Below, piece by piece: positions 1 to 9,269 of a stretch of DNA of 64,000 bases. The stretch's first letter is position 1. Each line of letters opens with the position of its first letter. The position numbers and the translations under genes are program-made. Below the pieces are notes generated by a model. That model was not told the origin of the DNA, made no database searches, and worked only from the letters and a program-made list of their open reading frames with translations. Source of the stretch: Peribacillus asahii (GTDB lineage Bacteria; Bacillota; Bacilli; Bacillales; DSM-1321); NCBI RefSeq assembly GCF_004006295.1, contig NZ_CP026095.1, positions 2,466,001-2,530,000 on the forward strand, read 5' to 3'.

Positions 1-819
1 TAAAATAGTAAGGGCTTCTTCTGGTGTCGGTTCTGACACTTGAACAGGTTGGAATCTTCGTTCTAACGCTCCATCTTTTTCAATTTGGCGATATTCAGAA
101 AGTGTCGTCGCACCAACTAATTGTAATTCACCTCTTGCTAAAGCTGGTTTTAAAATATTTCCGGCATCCATAGACCCCTCTGCTGAACCAGCGCCTACTA
201 ATTGATGAATTTCATCAATAAAAAGAATCACATTTTTTCTTTCTTGTAATTCAGCAATAAGCTGCTTCATTCGTTCTTCAAATTGGCCGCGAATTCCAGT
301 ATTTGAAACAAGGGAAGCAACATCAAGCATATAGACTGCTTTAGCCTGCAGTTTTGCAGGTACTTTTCCTTCTGCAATTTTTAAAGCTAATCCTTCTGCG
401 ATTGCTGTTTTACCGACCCCAGGTTCACCAATTAATACGGGATTGTTCTTGTTTCTTCTATTTAATATTTCAATCACACGTTTCACTTCTTCATCACGAC
501 CGATGACAGGATCAATTAATCCAGCTTTTGCTGCATCTGTTAAATTACGACCGAACTCGTCAAGTAATCCTCCTCTATTGCCACCTTCTGTTTGTGGTGG
601 AATCGGATTATTTATATGAAATGGCTGTTGCATGAAGGATGAAAATAAATCATCATTTGTCGGGAATTTCCCCATATTCATCCCTCCCATAGCAGCTCCT
701 AATTTATTACGTTCTTCTTTATAACAAACGGAGCACAATGTTAAATCATGTTGTTGACCATTTAGATTTATGCGAAATTGAACATTTGCTTGATTCACTT
801 TGCATTTGTCACATTTCAT
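1..819 (-). CDS. clpE: ATP-dependent Clp protease ATPase ClpE (partial, C-terminus outside window)
   Basis: Hsp100-type AAA+ unfoldase that delivers substrates to ClpP in the cytoplasm. The gene runs leftward off the window, so about the first 273 residues are present. The start at 819 has an AGGAG ribosome binding site. Visible in order: an N-terminal zinc finger (MKCDKCK, later CSVC), a linker with FMQQPF, then the first AAA+ module with [10 protein letters not shown], Walker [14 protein letters not shown] and Walker [11 protein letters not shown]. The zinc finger in place of the Clp-N repeat separates ClpE from ClpC. CtsR boxes in front of it agree with class III heat-shock control. Family assignment is firm. 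Confidence 0.95.
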   Translation of the reverse strand, partial: MKCDKCKVNQANVQFRINLNGQQHDLTLCSVCYKEERNKLGAAMGGMNMGKFPTNDDLFSSFMQQPFHINNPIPPQTEGGNRGGLLDEFGRNLTDAAKAGLIDPVIGRDEEVKRVIEILNRRNKNNPVLIGEPGVGKTAIAEGLALKIAEGKVPAKLQAKAVYMLDVASLVSNTGIRGQFEERMKQLIAELQERKNVILFIDEIHQLVGAGSAEGSMDAGNILKPALARGELQLVGATTLSEYRQIEKDGALERRFQPVQVSEPTPEEALTIL

Positions 820-848
820 TGAGTACTCCTCCTTTGAATAGGTCCTTT

Positions 849-909
849 TTTGACTTTGACTAACTTTGACCTTTAACGGTATTATACCTTGACCTTTTTT
901 GACTTTCAA
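849..909 (-). promoter_or_regulatory. Sigma-A promoter of clpE overlapped by tandem CtsR boxes
   Basis: Read on the minus strand, a -35 TTGAAA (909-904) and a -10 TATAAT (886-881) are exactly 17 bp apart. CtsR heptads (A/GGTCAAA with a 3-bp spacer) occur at 898-904/888-894, overlapping the -35 and the spacer, and at 865-871/855-861, downstream of the -10. A further half-site lies at 849-855. Repression by CtsR with derepression on heat or protein stress is the established behaviour for this architecture. Confidence 0.9.
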
Positions 910-962
910 GATATTTGTTCAAAAAATTAAAAAACCAACCCACAAGTGAGTCGGCACTTCCC

Positions 963-2282
963 TTATAATAAATACCCCATTTTTTTAGCTTCATCAGTTA
1001 ATTGTTCTCTAAATTTAGGATGAGCAATGCGAATGAGCTCCTCCGTTCTTTCGCGAACCGTTTTTCCTCTAAGCTTTGCTACTCCATGTTCGGTTACTAC
1101 ATAATCAACATCGTTTTTCGATGTCGTAACAGGTATACCAGGCGCAAGCATCGGAACGATTTTAGAGACTTCATCATTTTTGGTCGTAGAATGCAGACAA
1201 ATGATTCCTTTTCCTCCCTTTGCCATTCGCGAACCAATACAAAATTCAGCTTGTCCTCCTGTAGAAGACCAATAAGTAGAGCCGATCTTCTCCGAATTAC
1301 ATTGTCCTAGAAAATCGATTTCCACTGTTGCATTAATCGATACAAGTTGATTCAGCTGTGCAATATGCAAAATATTATTTGTGTGGTTAACTGGCAGCAT
1401 ATAAATATCTGGGTTTTCGTGTAAAAATTCATACAATCTTTTTGTACCGAAAGCAAATGTAGCCGTAGATTTTCCATGATAATCACTTCGATAAATGTTC
1501 GTAACTGCTCCACTTTCATATAAATCAACCAATTTATCAGGGAAAACTTCCGTATAAATCGTCAAATCCTTATACTTTGTTAACGAATCCATGACGGTAT
1601 TCGGAATCGCTCCAAATCCGATTTGTATACTATCTCCATCTTGGATAAGCTCCGCGATATATTGACCAATGATTCGATCTTTTTCCGTAATAGCTGGCGC
1701 TTGTGCCTCAATTAACGGTTGATGATTTTCCACTAAACAATCGACTTCAGAAATATGAATCTGATTGAGCCCATATGTACGCGGCATATATTCGTTTACT
1801 TCCAACAGAATCGTTTTTGCTGTTTGCAGCATCGGGGCTGTGTAATCACAATTTGTCCCTAACGAAAAATAGCCATCTTGATCCATCGGAGAAACAGTCG
1901 CCATTACAACCTGCTCAGTCGTAATCTCTGATAATAATTCTGGAATATCGGAAAAATGATTTGGAAGCAAATCAACTCCCCCCTCTGAAAAACCTTTACG
2001 ATCCCCCGCTGATAAAAACATTGAAATCACTTTCAACTGTTGTGGATCCTTTTTAATAAAAGGACGAGAGGGTAACATTTGAAACAGACGATTTCGCTCC
2101 AAATCACTTCGATCCTCTAGTGCTGCTAGTAGTGCCGGTGGATCTCCAGGAGCAAGCGGAACGATAATATCATCGTAAGCTTTTATTTTAGCAACAGCTT
2201 GTTTAGCTGTTACTAGTTTTTGTTGATACATTCTCTCCTTTGACATTGTCATACTTTCTTTGTACAGCTCTACTCTAACCAT
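963..2282 (-). CDS. Acetyl-CoA hydrolase / CoA-transferase family protein
   Basis: Cytoplasmic CoA-transferase of the Cat1/4-hydroxybutyrate CoA-transferase type, moving CoA between acyl groups or hydrolysing acetyl-CoA. Conserved stretches include PLAPGDPPALLAAL near the N-terminus, IQIGFGAIPNTVMDSL (glycine-rich CoA-binding loop), TATFAFGTKRLYEFL and a C-terminal YVVTEHGVAKLRGKTV motif typical of the family. The open frame reaches 2384, but the start at 2282 has AAGGGGAG ten bases upstream. Weaker starts at 2246 and 2231 are also possible. It faces the divergent direction of nothing obvious and appears monocistronic. The substrate cannot be read from the sequence. Confidence 0.82.
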   Translation of the reverse strand: MVRVELYKESMTMSKERMYQQKLVTAKQAVAKIKAYDDIIVPLAPGDPPALLAALEDRSDLERNRLFQMLPSRPFIKKDPQQLKVISMFLSAGDRKGFSEGGVDLLPNHFSDIPELLSEITTEQVVMATVSPMDQDGYFSLGTNCDYTAPMLQTAKTILLEVNEYMPRTYGLNQIHISEVDCLVENHQPLIEAQAPAITEKDRIIGQYIAELIQDGDSIQIGFGAIPNTVMDSLTKYKDLTIYTEVFPDKLVDLYESGAVTNIYRSDYHGKSTATFAFGTKRLYEFLHENPDIYMLPVNHTNNILHIAQLNQLVSINATVEIDFLGQCNSEKIGSTYWSSTGGQAEFCIGSRMAKGGKGIICLHSTTKNDEVSKIVPMLAPGIPVTTSKNDVDYVVTEHGVAKLRGKTVRERTEELIRIAHPKFREQLTDEAKKMGYLL

Positions 2283-2545
2283 GATTAAAAAAGCTCCCCT
2301 TTTGTTACTTGTTTTATTCATGCTGACAGTTTCCTTATATGAAAGTAACACTATGTATTTTTTAATAAGATTTATAAAGGACATGGATCAAAAAACTAAG
2401 AATACTTATAATTTTACTTAGTATTTTAGAGATATTATATACTTACCACATCCATTCATTGTATTCCCTTCTATTATAATATAAAAATAACATTTTTTAC
2501 ATAAATAGTTAGCGGTTAAATAATTTGTAAAATAGACATACATAA

Positions 2546-2728
2546 TGTCTCTGTAGTTTGGCTAAAAGGGATCCTGAGAAAAGAATATTAGAAGATTTTC
2601 CAAGTGTTAGGGAAGTAATAAAAGGTAAAGAAATAAAGCAAATTACCTTACATTTAATTGAAAAAGAAGAGGATACAAACTATCAAAAGAAGTATGCACT
2701 GTATGGAAAAATGCATGAAGAATACTGA
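2546..2728 (+). pseudogene. C-terminal fragment of an unidentified protein
   Basis: An open frame without a start codon reads through about 60 codons, including KRDPEKRILEDFPSVREV and KEIKQITLHLIEKEEDT, and ends in TGA. The charged, protein-like composition contrasts with the surrounding AT-rich DNA. There is no ribosome binding site and the 5' part is missing, so it is probably the tail of a deleted gene. I do not recognise the family. Confidence 0.35.
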
Positions 2729-2771
2729 AAATGTATCTCATTTTCTACTCTTAGAAATTTGATATAAACAA

Positions 2772-2803
2772 AAAACATCACTTGCATATGTTAGTGATGT
2801 TTT
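2772..2803. terminator. Bidirectional terminator 3' of the recombinase gene
   Basis: A 10-bp stem (AAAACATCAC / GTGATGTTTT) with a 12-nt loop, flanked by A-rich and T-rich runs. It lies just past the stop of the minus-strand recombinase gene. Confidence 0.7.
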
Positions 2804-2817
2804 TCGTTGTGATTTGA

Positions 2818-3390
2818 TTAATAATAAAAATCCATTAACGTTTCATCCATCAAGTCTTGAGTAAGGCCGATATAAATCATAGTATCTTTTTGATTAGAAT
2901 GATTAAGAATTTGTTGTAATAAAGCGAGGTCCTTAAATTTTTGATAATGCAGATAGCCAAATGTTTTTCGAAGTGTATGTGTTCCTACATCTGGAACATC
3001 GGCCATCTCCGCTGCTTTGTTAAGCACACGATATGCTTGCACCCTCGTAATCGGCCCCGCTCCTTTTCGACTCGGAAATAAATAGTCATCACTTTTCAAT
3101 TTCATTTTTCGTACATATTTCCTCACTTCTTTTCGCAATTGTGGATTAATGAGGAAGCGTTTAACCTTATCTGTTTTTTGTTCGACAATGACAATATGGG
3201 TACCATCCAATAAATCTTTAACACGCAATTGCAACAAGTCCCCAATTCGAAGTCCGATATTAATGCCAATCGTAAACATCATATAATCTCGATAGCTACA
3301 ATATTTGAGCAATGCTTTTTTCATGCTTTCTATTTGATCTAGCCGGCGAATCGGCTGGACATTTTTTATTTTTTTTGAAGTTGTGTGCAT
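2818..3390 (-). CDS. Catalytic-domain-only tyrosine recombinase
   Basis: Site-specific DNA recombinase of the phage integrase family, 190 residues. It keeps the catalytic set: Arg in INIGLRIGDLLQL, the Lys-bearing beta strand region VEQKTDKVKRF, the HTLRKTFG box, LNHSN in place of the usual LGHSS, and the nucleophilic Tyr in MIYIGL. The N-terminal core-binding (SAM-like) domain of full integrases, about 100 residues, is absent. Similar short recombinases are annotated in Bacillus chromosomes without a linked element. No att repeats or phage genes adjoin it here. It could be a domesticated recombinase; its substrate is unknown. Confidence 0.8.
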   Translation of the reverse strand: MHTTSKKIKNVQPIRRLDQIESMKKALLKYCSYRDYMMFTIGINIGLRIGDLLQLRVKDLLDGTHIVIVEQKTDKVKRFLINPQLRKEVRKYVRKMKLKSDDYLFPSRKGAGPITRVQAYRVLNKAAEMADVPDVGTHTLRKTFGYLHYQKFKDLALLQQILNHSNQKDTMIYIGLTQDLMDETLMDFYY

Positions 3391-3730
3391 CGTATAACTA
3401 CGCCCCCTTCTCCCTTCTTTTATTGTAATGTATGTATGAAAAAAACGCTAAGTTTTTTAAAAAATGAAATCGCTGAAACCATTGATTTAATAGGATTTTG
3501 AATGTATCAATACAGGTCCTTTGTTACATTCGGAATATTATGAAAATAAATCTCGTGAAATAGCAAAAAATCAAAAATCTCCTTAAACCTCATTTAAATG
3601 GGCAAATTCGCATTTTAAGATATTCGGGATAAATGACTAGCAAATCAAAAAACAACAGCCTTAAAACGAAATTATGGAGGTCATTTTTCTTCAGGATTTT
3701 ATATAACCGCTTTTCAGTTTACCAAAAAAA
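3391..3730. other. Intergenic region without a recognisable gene
   Basis: Upstream of the recombinase gene. No open frame with a ribosome binding site, repeat or structured RNA was recognised in these AT-rich 340 bp. Confidence 0.5.
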
Positions 3731-3766
3731 ACCTGAAAGAAGATTAGAATCTTCTTTCAGGTTTTT
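3729..3766. terminator. Terminator of the antiporter gene
   Basis: A long hairpin, AACCTGAAAGAAGA paired with TCTTCTTTCAGGTT across a 6-nt loop, flanked by an A-run and a T-run, so it can work in both directions. It sits three bases past the antiporter stop codon. Confidence 0.9.
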
Positions 3767-3768
3767 CA

Positions 3769-4923
3769 TTAAGCTGCTTTTTTATTATCTTCTTGTTTAC
3801 TGATAAAATATTTTAACAATGGTGGTGTTACAAGAGTCGTCACAATTACGACGATAATAATAGTCGTGAAATATTCAGGAGCTAGTAAATTTTCACTTAA
3901 TCCGAGCGTTGCCAAAATAAGAGCAACTTCTCCTCGTGAAATCATTCCCGCTCCAATGGTAATAGAAGAGCGAGTATTGAACCCTGTAATCCTAGCACCC
4001 ATTCCAGCACCAATTAATTTTGTGAAAATTGCCACTAATGATAATCCAATAATGATGAAAATGTTATCTAGAAAACCATCGAACGTAACAGTTAATCCAA
4101 TACTAACAAAGAAAATTGGTACGAACAGTGTATAAGCAATAGGTTCAACTTTTCTTTCCACTTCTTCTTTAAATTCAGTTTGAGCAATTGCAATCCCCGC
4201 TGCAAAGGCACCGATAATCCCAGCTACTCCAAAGTATTCTGAAATATAAGCAAATAAGAAGCAAATTCCAAGTGCAATACTCATAGCTGGCTGAGTAATT
4301 TTAATTCGCCCAAGCTTGCTCATCATAAACGGAACAACCTTCCATGCCAGTAAAGCGATAATAACAAAGAACACTACTTTCCCACCGATAACAGCACCGA
4401 TGTTTACATCGTCACCGACTAAGAAACTCATCATAAATGCTAAAGCAACTACAACAATAATATCATCCGCAATCGCAGCCCCTAACACAGTCGTTCCTTC
4501 TCGACTTTGAAGCTGACCAAGCTCTTTAAACGTTTGAACTGAAATACTAACAGAAGTTGCACAAAGCAATAGGCCAAGGAAAATCGCATGATGTTGATCC
4601 ATCCCAACCGCAAGTCCTGAGAAGTATCCCCCAATTAACGGTAGAATAACTCCACCAACTGCGACCGTTAATGACGACGTTTTATTATTATTCAGTTCTT
4701 TTAAATCCGTTTCTAAACCGGCAATAAACATTAATAATAAAACCCCAATATGACTTAATGCCTCAATAACCTCCGTATTTTGTACCCAGTCTAATACAGC
4801 TGGTCCAATAATGACCCCAATAATTAGTTTCCCCAATACCGAAGGCTGCCCAAAGCGAACCGAAATGACTCCCGCAAGCTTCGTTGCAATAATAATAATG
4901 AATAGCTGAAGATATAGTTCCAA
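3769..4923 (-). CDS. Monovalent cation:proton antiporter, CPA2 (GerN/NapA-like)
   Basis: Polytopic membrane antiporter of 384 residues exchanging Na+ or K+ for H+. About 12 hydrophobic segments span the whole length. Family signatures are GQPSVLGKLIIGVIIGP near the N-terminus, LLMFIAGLETDL in the third segment, the paired acidic residues in LGAAIADDIIV (ion-binding site) and MISRGEVALILA near the C-terminus. There is no C-terminal TrkA-N domain, and the length matches NapA and the spore germination antiporter GerN rather than KefB. A germination role cannot be decided from this sequence. It is monocistronic with its own terminator. Confidence 0.87.
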   Translation of the reverse strand: MELYLQLFIIIIATKLAGVISVRFGQPSVLGKLIIGVIIGPAVLDWVQNTEVIEALSHIGVLLLMFIAGLETDLKELNNNKTSSLTVAVGGVILPLIGGYFSGLAVGMDQHHAIFLGLLLCATSVSISVQTFKELGQLQSREGTTVLGAAIADDIIVVVALAFMMSFLVGDDVNIGAVIGGKVVFFVIIALLAWKVVPFMMSKLGRIKITQPAMSIALGICFLFAYISEYFGVAGIIGAFAAGIAIAQTEFKEEVERKVEPIAYTLFVPIFFVSIGLTVTFDGFLDNIFIIIGLSLVAIFTKLIGAGMGARITGFNTRSSITIGAGMISRGEVALILATLGLSENLLAPEYFTTIIIVVIVTTLVTPPLLKYFISKQEDNKKAA

Positions 4924-5580
4924 ATTCCTTCCCTCCCCCTAAAAAAACGCAAAAAGAGCCCGTTAGTGACAGGCTCCTCCAATTTGCTTCTTTTTATTCA
5001 TTTTTCTTAATATTAACATATTTTTTGTATAAATGGGAGTAATTTTATCAATAAATAAAAATTTTTTAGTAGAATTGGATTTTTATAAATTAAGAGGGAA
5101 TGTAAAGATATTCTCAGCCTTTGTGGAATAATGAATGTTTCATCGATATTTGAGTAAAATAAGCGTTTAGTATTTTCCCTTAACTCTCATACTACTATTC
5201 ATTCCGTAAACGAGAGGGAATTAATTTTTTTACTTATGCTGTATGTCGACCTCTCAGTGTCTAAATCTGATAGAGCATAATTAATGATGCTATAATAGTT
5301 AAGAAAGTTAATATTACCCACCCTGTCATTAAATAAGGATAAAGTTAAAATAAATATATAGTGGTCTTATATTAAGTACTATGTATTTTGATTAATATTA
5401 TTAAATATAACCTTTTTTATGTCAGAAATTTATTAAAGAGCAAGTGCAAATACCATAATAACAAACCAAGGTTTAGAAAAATAATGATTACACCATTCAT
5501 TTTAGTTCTGTATAGAGAACAAGTCAATTAATTTTTACCACAAAATGTAATTGAAAGGAATTTTCATAATAAAAGAAAAA
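4924..5580. other. Long intergenic region with only weak signals
   Basis: Upstream of the antiporter, a small GAGCC/GGCTC hairpin lies around 4956-4976 in the likely 5' leader. Two tiny hydrophobic minus-strand frames (around 5410-5510 and 5270-5340; 27 and 22 codons) lack ribosome binding sites and may be debris of a lost membrane protein. Nothing else is supported. Confidence 0.4.
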
Positions 5581-5581
5581 A

Positions 5582-5601
5582 GCCGACCATAAATGATCGA
5601 C
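5582..5601 (-). terminator. Terminator of the acyl-CoA synthetase gene
   Basis: On the minus strand GTCGATCA and TGGTCGGC pair across a 4-nt loop, followed directly by a T-run. It lies 18 bases past the stop codon. Confidence 0.85.
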
Positions 5602-5618
5602 TTTCATCAAAATTCTTT

Positions 5619-7211
5619 TTAATTCACCAAACGTTCACCTTTGCCTTGAGCCTTCCAATGATCATTACGGAGATGAACTTTTTGAATTTTTCCAGATGCT
5701 GTTTTAGGGAGTTCTTCGACGAATGTAACTCCTGTCACTGCTTTGAAGTGTGCTAATCGTTCTCTTGAGAACTTAATGATTTCTTCTTCAGTGACATGTT
5801 GATTTTCTTTTAAAACAACAATAGCATGTGGAGTTTCACCCCATTTTTCATGAGGAGCAGCAATAACAGCAGCTTCAAGAATAGCTGGGTGCTCATATAA
5901 TGCTCCTTCTACTTCAATAGAAGAGATATTTTCTCCACCACTGATGATTACATCTTTCTTTCTATCAACAATGTCAATATACCCATTTTCATCGATCGTG
6001 CCCATATCCCCTGTATGAAGCCAGCCGTTTCGAATGGTTTCCATTGTCGCTTCTTCATTTTTCCAGTAGCCTAGCATCGTACCATGTCCTCTATATACAA
6101 CTTCACCTATTTCTTTTCCATTATGAGCAACTTCTTCTCCGTTTTCATCAACAATTTTGAGCTCACAACCAATCATTGGATACCCTGCTTTAGCCTTCAC
6201 TTTAGCTTGTTCTGATGGTGATAATTCAGGTAATGATGATCGAATCCTGGAAATCGCACTTACTGGAGAACATTCAGTCATTCCATAAATTTGAATGAAT
6301 TCCCATCCTAATTCCTGTTCAACACGTGTAACAAACGCAGGCGGCGGCGCTGATCCCGCAATAAAAGTACGGACATCTTGCTCGAATTCAACAGGATTCT
6401 TCGCATGATACTCTAGTAAAGCATTTAATACGGTTGGAGCCATGTTTAAAACAGTTACTTTACGGGCTTTCACTAGATTGTGAATAGCCGCTGGAGTAGC
6501 TTTTCTAAGAAAAACATGAGTAGCCCCGTTTGCTGTATAGGAAAATGGTGTACCCCAACCATTCACATGGAACATCGGTAAAACATGTAAATATACATCG
6601 CGGTCCGTAATACGGAAGTGATGCATAGTACTTAGGGCATGAAGATAATTATTACGATGCGTTAACATGACACCCTTTGGATTTCCTGTTGTACCACTTG
6701 TATATAGAAGGCTGCATACATCATTTTCATCTAACTCAGCACGATTGAAAGCATCAGCAGAATATCTTTCTAGCCAAGCATCATAATCGATTTCAGGAGT
6801 TTCCTTGTCTTTATAATGAACAATAATATGCTCAACCGTTTCTAATCGCTCTTTAATCGGTACAATAAAATCATATAAATCTTGGTCAACAAATAATACT
6901 TTAGATTCACTATGGTTTAAAATAAATAAGTAGTCTTCAGGTTTTAATCGTATATTAAGAGGAACCATAACTGCTCCAAGCTGATACACGCCATAAAATC
7001 CTTCGAACATTTCCACTGTATTCGATGCTAAGTAAGCAACATGATCTCCTTTTTTAATTCCAAGATCTTGTAAACCATGTGAAAGTCTATTTACTCTTTC
7101 ATTTATTTCTCGATATGTAAATACTCTATCATCACAATAAGCTGCTTCTTTATCTCCATATAAAGCAACTGCTCGATCTAAAAAACGCGGCAACACTAAT
7201 GGTACGTTCAT
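5619..7211 (-). CDS. Long-chain fatty acid--CoA ligase (AMP-forming)
   Basis: Activates a carboxylic acid, probably a fatty acid, to its acyl-AMP and then the CoA thioester. The ANL superfamily core motifs are present in order: YTSGTTGNPKGVMLTH (P-loop), IYGMTECSPV, GWLHTGDMG, DRKKDVIISGGENIS and the C-terminal PKTASGKIQK lysine that contacts the adenylate. The frame is open to 7364, but the start at 7211 (530 residues) has GGAG eight bases upstream and begins with the normal MNVPLVLPRFLDRAV, so the extra 51 residues are unlikely to be translated. Chain-length specificity is not evident. Confidence 0.9.
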   Translation of the reverse strand: MNVPLVLPRFLDRAVALYGDKEAAYCDDRVFTYREINERVNRLSHGLQDLGIKKGDHVAYLASNTVEMFEGFYGVYQLGAVMVPLNIRLKPEDYLFILNHSESKVLFVDQDLYDFIVPIKERLETVEHIIVHYKDKETPEIDYDAWLERYSADAFNRAELDENDVCSLLYTSGTTGNPKGVMLTHRNNYLHALSTMHHFRITDRDVYLHVLPMFHVNGWGTPFSYTANGATHVFLRKATPAAIHNLVKARKVTVLNMAPTVLNALLEYHAKNPVEFEQDVRTFIAGSAPPPAFVTRVEQELGWEFIQIYGMTECSPVSAISRIRSSLPELSPSEQAKVKAKAGYPMIGCELKIVDENGEEVAHNGKEIGEVVYRGHGTMLGYWKNEEATMETIRNGWLHTGDMGTIDENGYIDIVDRKKDVIISGGENISSIEVEGALYEHPAILEAAVIAAPHEKWGETPHAIVVLKENQHVTEEEIIKFSRERLAHFKAVTGVTFVEELPKTASGKIQKVHLRNDHWKAQGKGERLVN

Positions 7212-7522
7212 TTTCTTCACTCCATCCAAAAAGTTTGAATTTACTGAATTCTTTGTATAATAATATTCCATTTTTTTCAAATAACAGTTATCATTCCATA
7301 TGTAAAAGTTAAGTAGATAATTATTTCTTTCTACGGGCCCGTACTCTAACAAAGGTTGATACATTTTTTAGAAGCTTCATTGCCTAAACAATACCATATA
7401 CTAGATATTTTTACAATATTTTTACTACAAATCCTATTTATACTATATTTATAAAAAGCTACTTATTATATATCTTATAATCTTGAATTGATTATATTTG
7501 TAAAATATTAACAAAAATAAAA

Positions 7523-7581
7523 AACACTTCGATAAAAGTTTTCACATTCCCTCCGAATGTTCTTTCTTCTATCAAAGCGTT
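7523..7581 (-). terminator. Large terminator of the HtrA-like gene
   Basis: Outer arms AACACTTCGATAAAAG and CTTCTATCAAAGCGTT pair imperfectly, with an inner ACATTC/GAATGT hairpin, followed by a T-rich run on the minus strand. It lies just downstream of the protease gene. Confidence 0.7.
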
Positions 7582-7604
7582 TTAGCTTTTACATCTAAAT
7601 AAAT

Positions 7605-8954
7605 TTAATATGCCTCTTCTTCCTCTAATCCATCACTATATATTTCACCATCCCCCTCTTCTTCAAATTCTTCCGTTTCTTCCTCATCCGAATAATCTTC
7701 ATCTAATTCCTCTTCTATATATACATCGTCATTTTCATAGCTTTCATCTGCTTCATAAGAATTGGAGTCTTCGTTCCAATCTTCTTCATATTCGTTTTCT
7801 TCCTCATAAATCTCTTCTTCATAAGTATCTTCCTCATGTATTGTTTCCTCTTCGTATTCGTAACCGTCTTCTTCATACAAGCTATCTTCTTCTTCTGAAG
7901 CATTGTACCAGTCATCTGGGATATCATAGTAGGAGTTGTTCTCATCTGAATAATCTCCTCCATCAAAATACCAGTCATCACCATTTTCAAGCTCTTCTTG
8001 ATAATGTAAATAGCCTTCATCGTTATAAAATAGATTATTTAGTTCTTGTTCAGATAACGGTGTGGTAATCCAATCTGTAATTAATGAATAAATTGAATTT
8101 ATCGGAATACTAAACCCGATAGATTCCTCTCCCATTACTTTAGCGGAATTGATTGCAATTACTTTCTCGGTTTTTAAGGATACAAGTGGGCCTCCGCTGC
8201 TACCAGAAGCAATTTGTGCTGACATTTGATAAATATTTTCATAGGCACGCTCCCCAATATAAAAGCTGCGATCCACTCCTGTTATATGGCCTAAAGTTGC
8301 GGTATTACGCAAGCCTAATGGGCTTCCTAAAGCAAGCACTTCTTCTCCAAGTGAAGCAATTTCAGTCGTTTCCATGGGAAGAAAGTTACCTCCGGCTAAA
8401 TCAGGCACTCTAACAACTGCAACATCCGTATTATTTGAGTACCCAATCACGGTTCCACTATATTCATGATTTGTACTATCTTGAACGGTTACGTATATAG
8501 AACCTTCCACGACATGAGCATTTGTTAATATGTCCCCTTTTTCATTAATTAAGAAACCAGAACCTTGGCTTGCTTCCGTATAGATAGTTACTACTTTTTG
8601 TAATGATTCTTCAATCACTCGAGAGACATCTTTTTGAACTTTTTCTGTGATTTCACTAGCGGGTAAAGCTTCAGCCTTAATTTCTTCTGTTTTCTTTTCT
8701 GTTTCCTTTTTGTCTTCTTCTACTTTCGTTGAATCTACTACAACTGTTGTTTTAGGCATTTTTTGATAATCATTTGGATAAAAATAGTTCCATAATACAA
8801 AGCCAAAAGTAGTCATACTACCTAAAGCTAAGATTATAAGAAATGGAATCCGCTTTGATCCTCTGATCTTTCTACCACAATGTGGACAAAAACTCCCTCG
8901 ACTTTCAATAGTATTACCGCAAGAATGACATTCCAAATTTACCACCTGTTTCAT
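7605..8954 (-). CDS. Membrane-anchored HtrA-like serine protease with zinc ribbon and acidic tail
   Basis: Trypsin-like (S1C) protease of 449 residues. A cytoplasmic zinc ribbon (C9, C12, C23, C26) is followed by one membrane segment (about 36-56) and a Lys/Glu-rich stalk. The protease domain (about 115-295) has His147 in LTNAHVVEG, Asp177 in NNTDVAVV and Ser253 in GSSGGP. The chymotrypsin-fold domain should be outside the membrane. No PDZ domain follows. Instead, residues about 305-449 form a Glu/Asp/Tyr-rich tail with hardly any basic residues. The tail is continuous with the frame, so it is not a sequencing artefact. Protein quality control at the surface is the family role; the tail's function is unknown. 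Confidence 0.82.
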   Translation of the reverse strand: MKQVVNLECHSCGNTIESRGSFCPHCGRKIRGSKRIPFLIILALGSMTTFGFVLWNYFYPNDYQKMPKTTVVVDSTKVEEDKKETEKKTEEIKAEALPASEITEKVQKDVSRVIEESLQKVVTIYTEASQGSGFLINEKGDILTNAHVVEGSIYVTVQDSTNHEYSGTVIGYSNNTDVAVVRVPDLAGGNFLPMETTEIASLGEEVLALGSPLGLRNTATLGHITGVDRSFYIGERAYENIYQMSAQIASGSSGGPLVSLKTEKVIAINSAKVMGEESIGFSIPINSIYSLITDWITTPLSEQELNNLFYNDEGYLHYQEELENGDDWYFDGGDYSDENNSYYDIPDDWYNASEEEDSLYEEDGYEYEEETIHEEDTYEEEIYEEENEYEEDWNEDSNSYEADESYENDDVYIEEELDEDYSDEEETEEFEEEGDGEIYSDGLEEEEAY

Positions 8955-9269
8955 ATAAGTCTTTTAGACTATTATATTTTAATAATAGAATTTGTTCTAT
9001 ATGGTTTACTATTACTTAAACATTTTTTTAGTGGTGAAATAAATAGATATACATGATTTTAAACATTTGAAGGTGGATAAATATATTCTAGCGAGGTTTT
9101 TATTTAAATATAAAATAGCATTGTTACTTCTTACTTTTCTAACTCATTAAGCTAAAAATATCGAGTTTTCTATTCCTAGTTACTTTTTAGTCCTAAAATC
9201 CTATTTATATGTTACTATATAAAAGTAAGTTTATACATATATTTTCTTATTGAATAGGGGTGTTGCAGC
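8955..9269. other. Intergenic region between divergent genes
   Basis: About 315 AT-rich bases between the divergent protease and nitroreductase genes. It must hold both promoters. No clear operator, repeat or small gene was recognised. Confidence 0.4.

Noticed and set aside
5270..5510. Two tiny hydrophobic minus-strand ORFs
   Set aside because: 22 and 27 codons without ribosome binding sites; noted as possible debris only.
7610..8068. Plus-strand His/Leu/Pro-rich frame of 152 codons opposite the HtrA tail
   Set aside because: Antisense of the GAA/GAT-rich acidic tail; no ribosome binding site and biased composition explained by the other strand.
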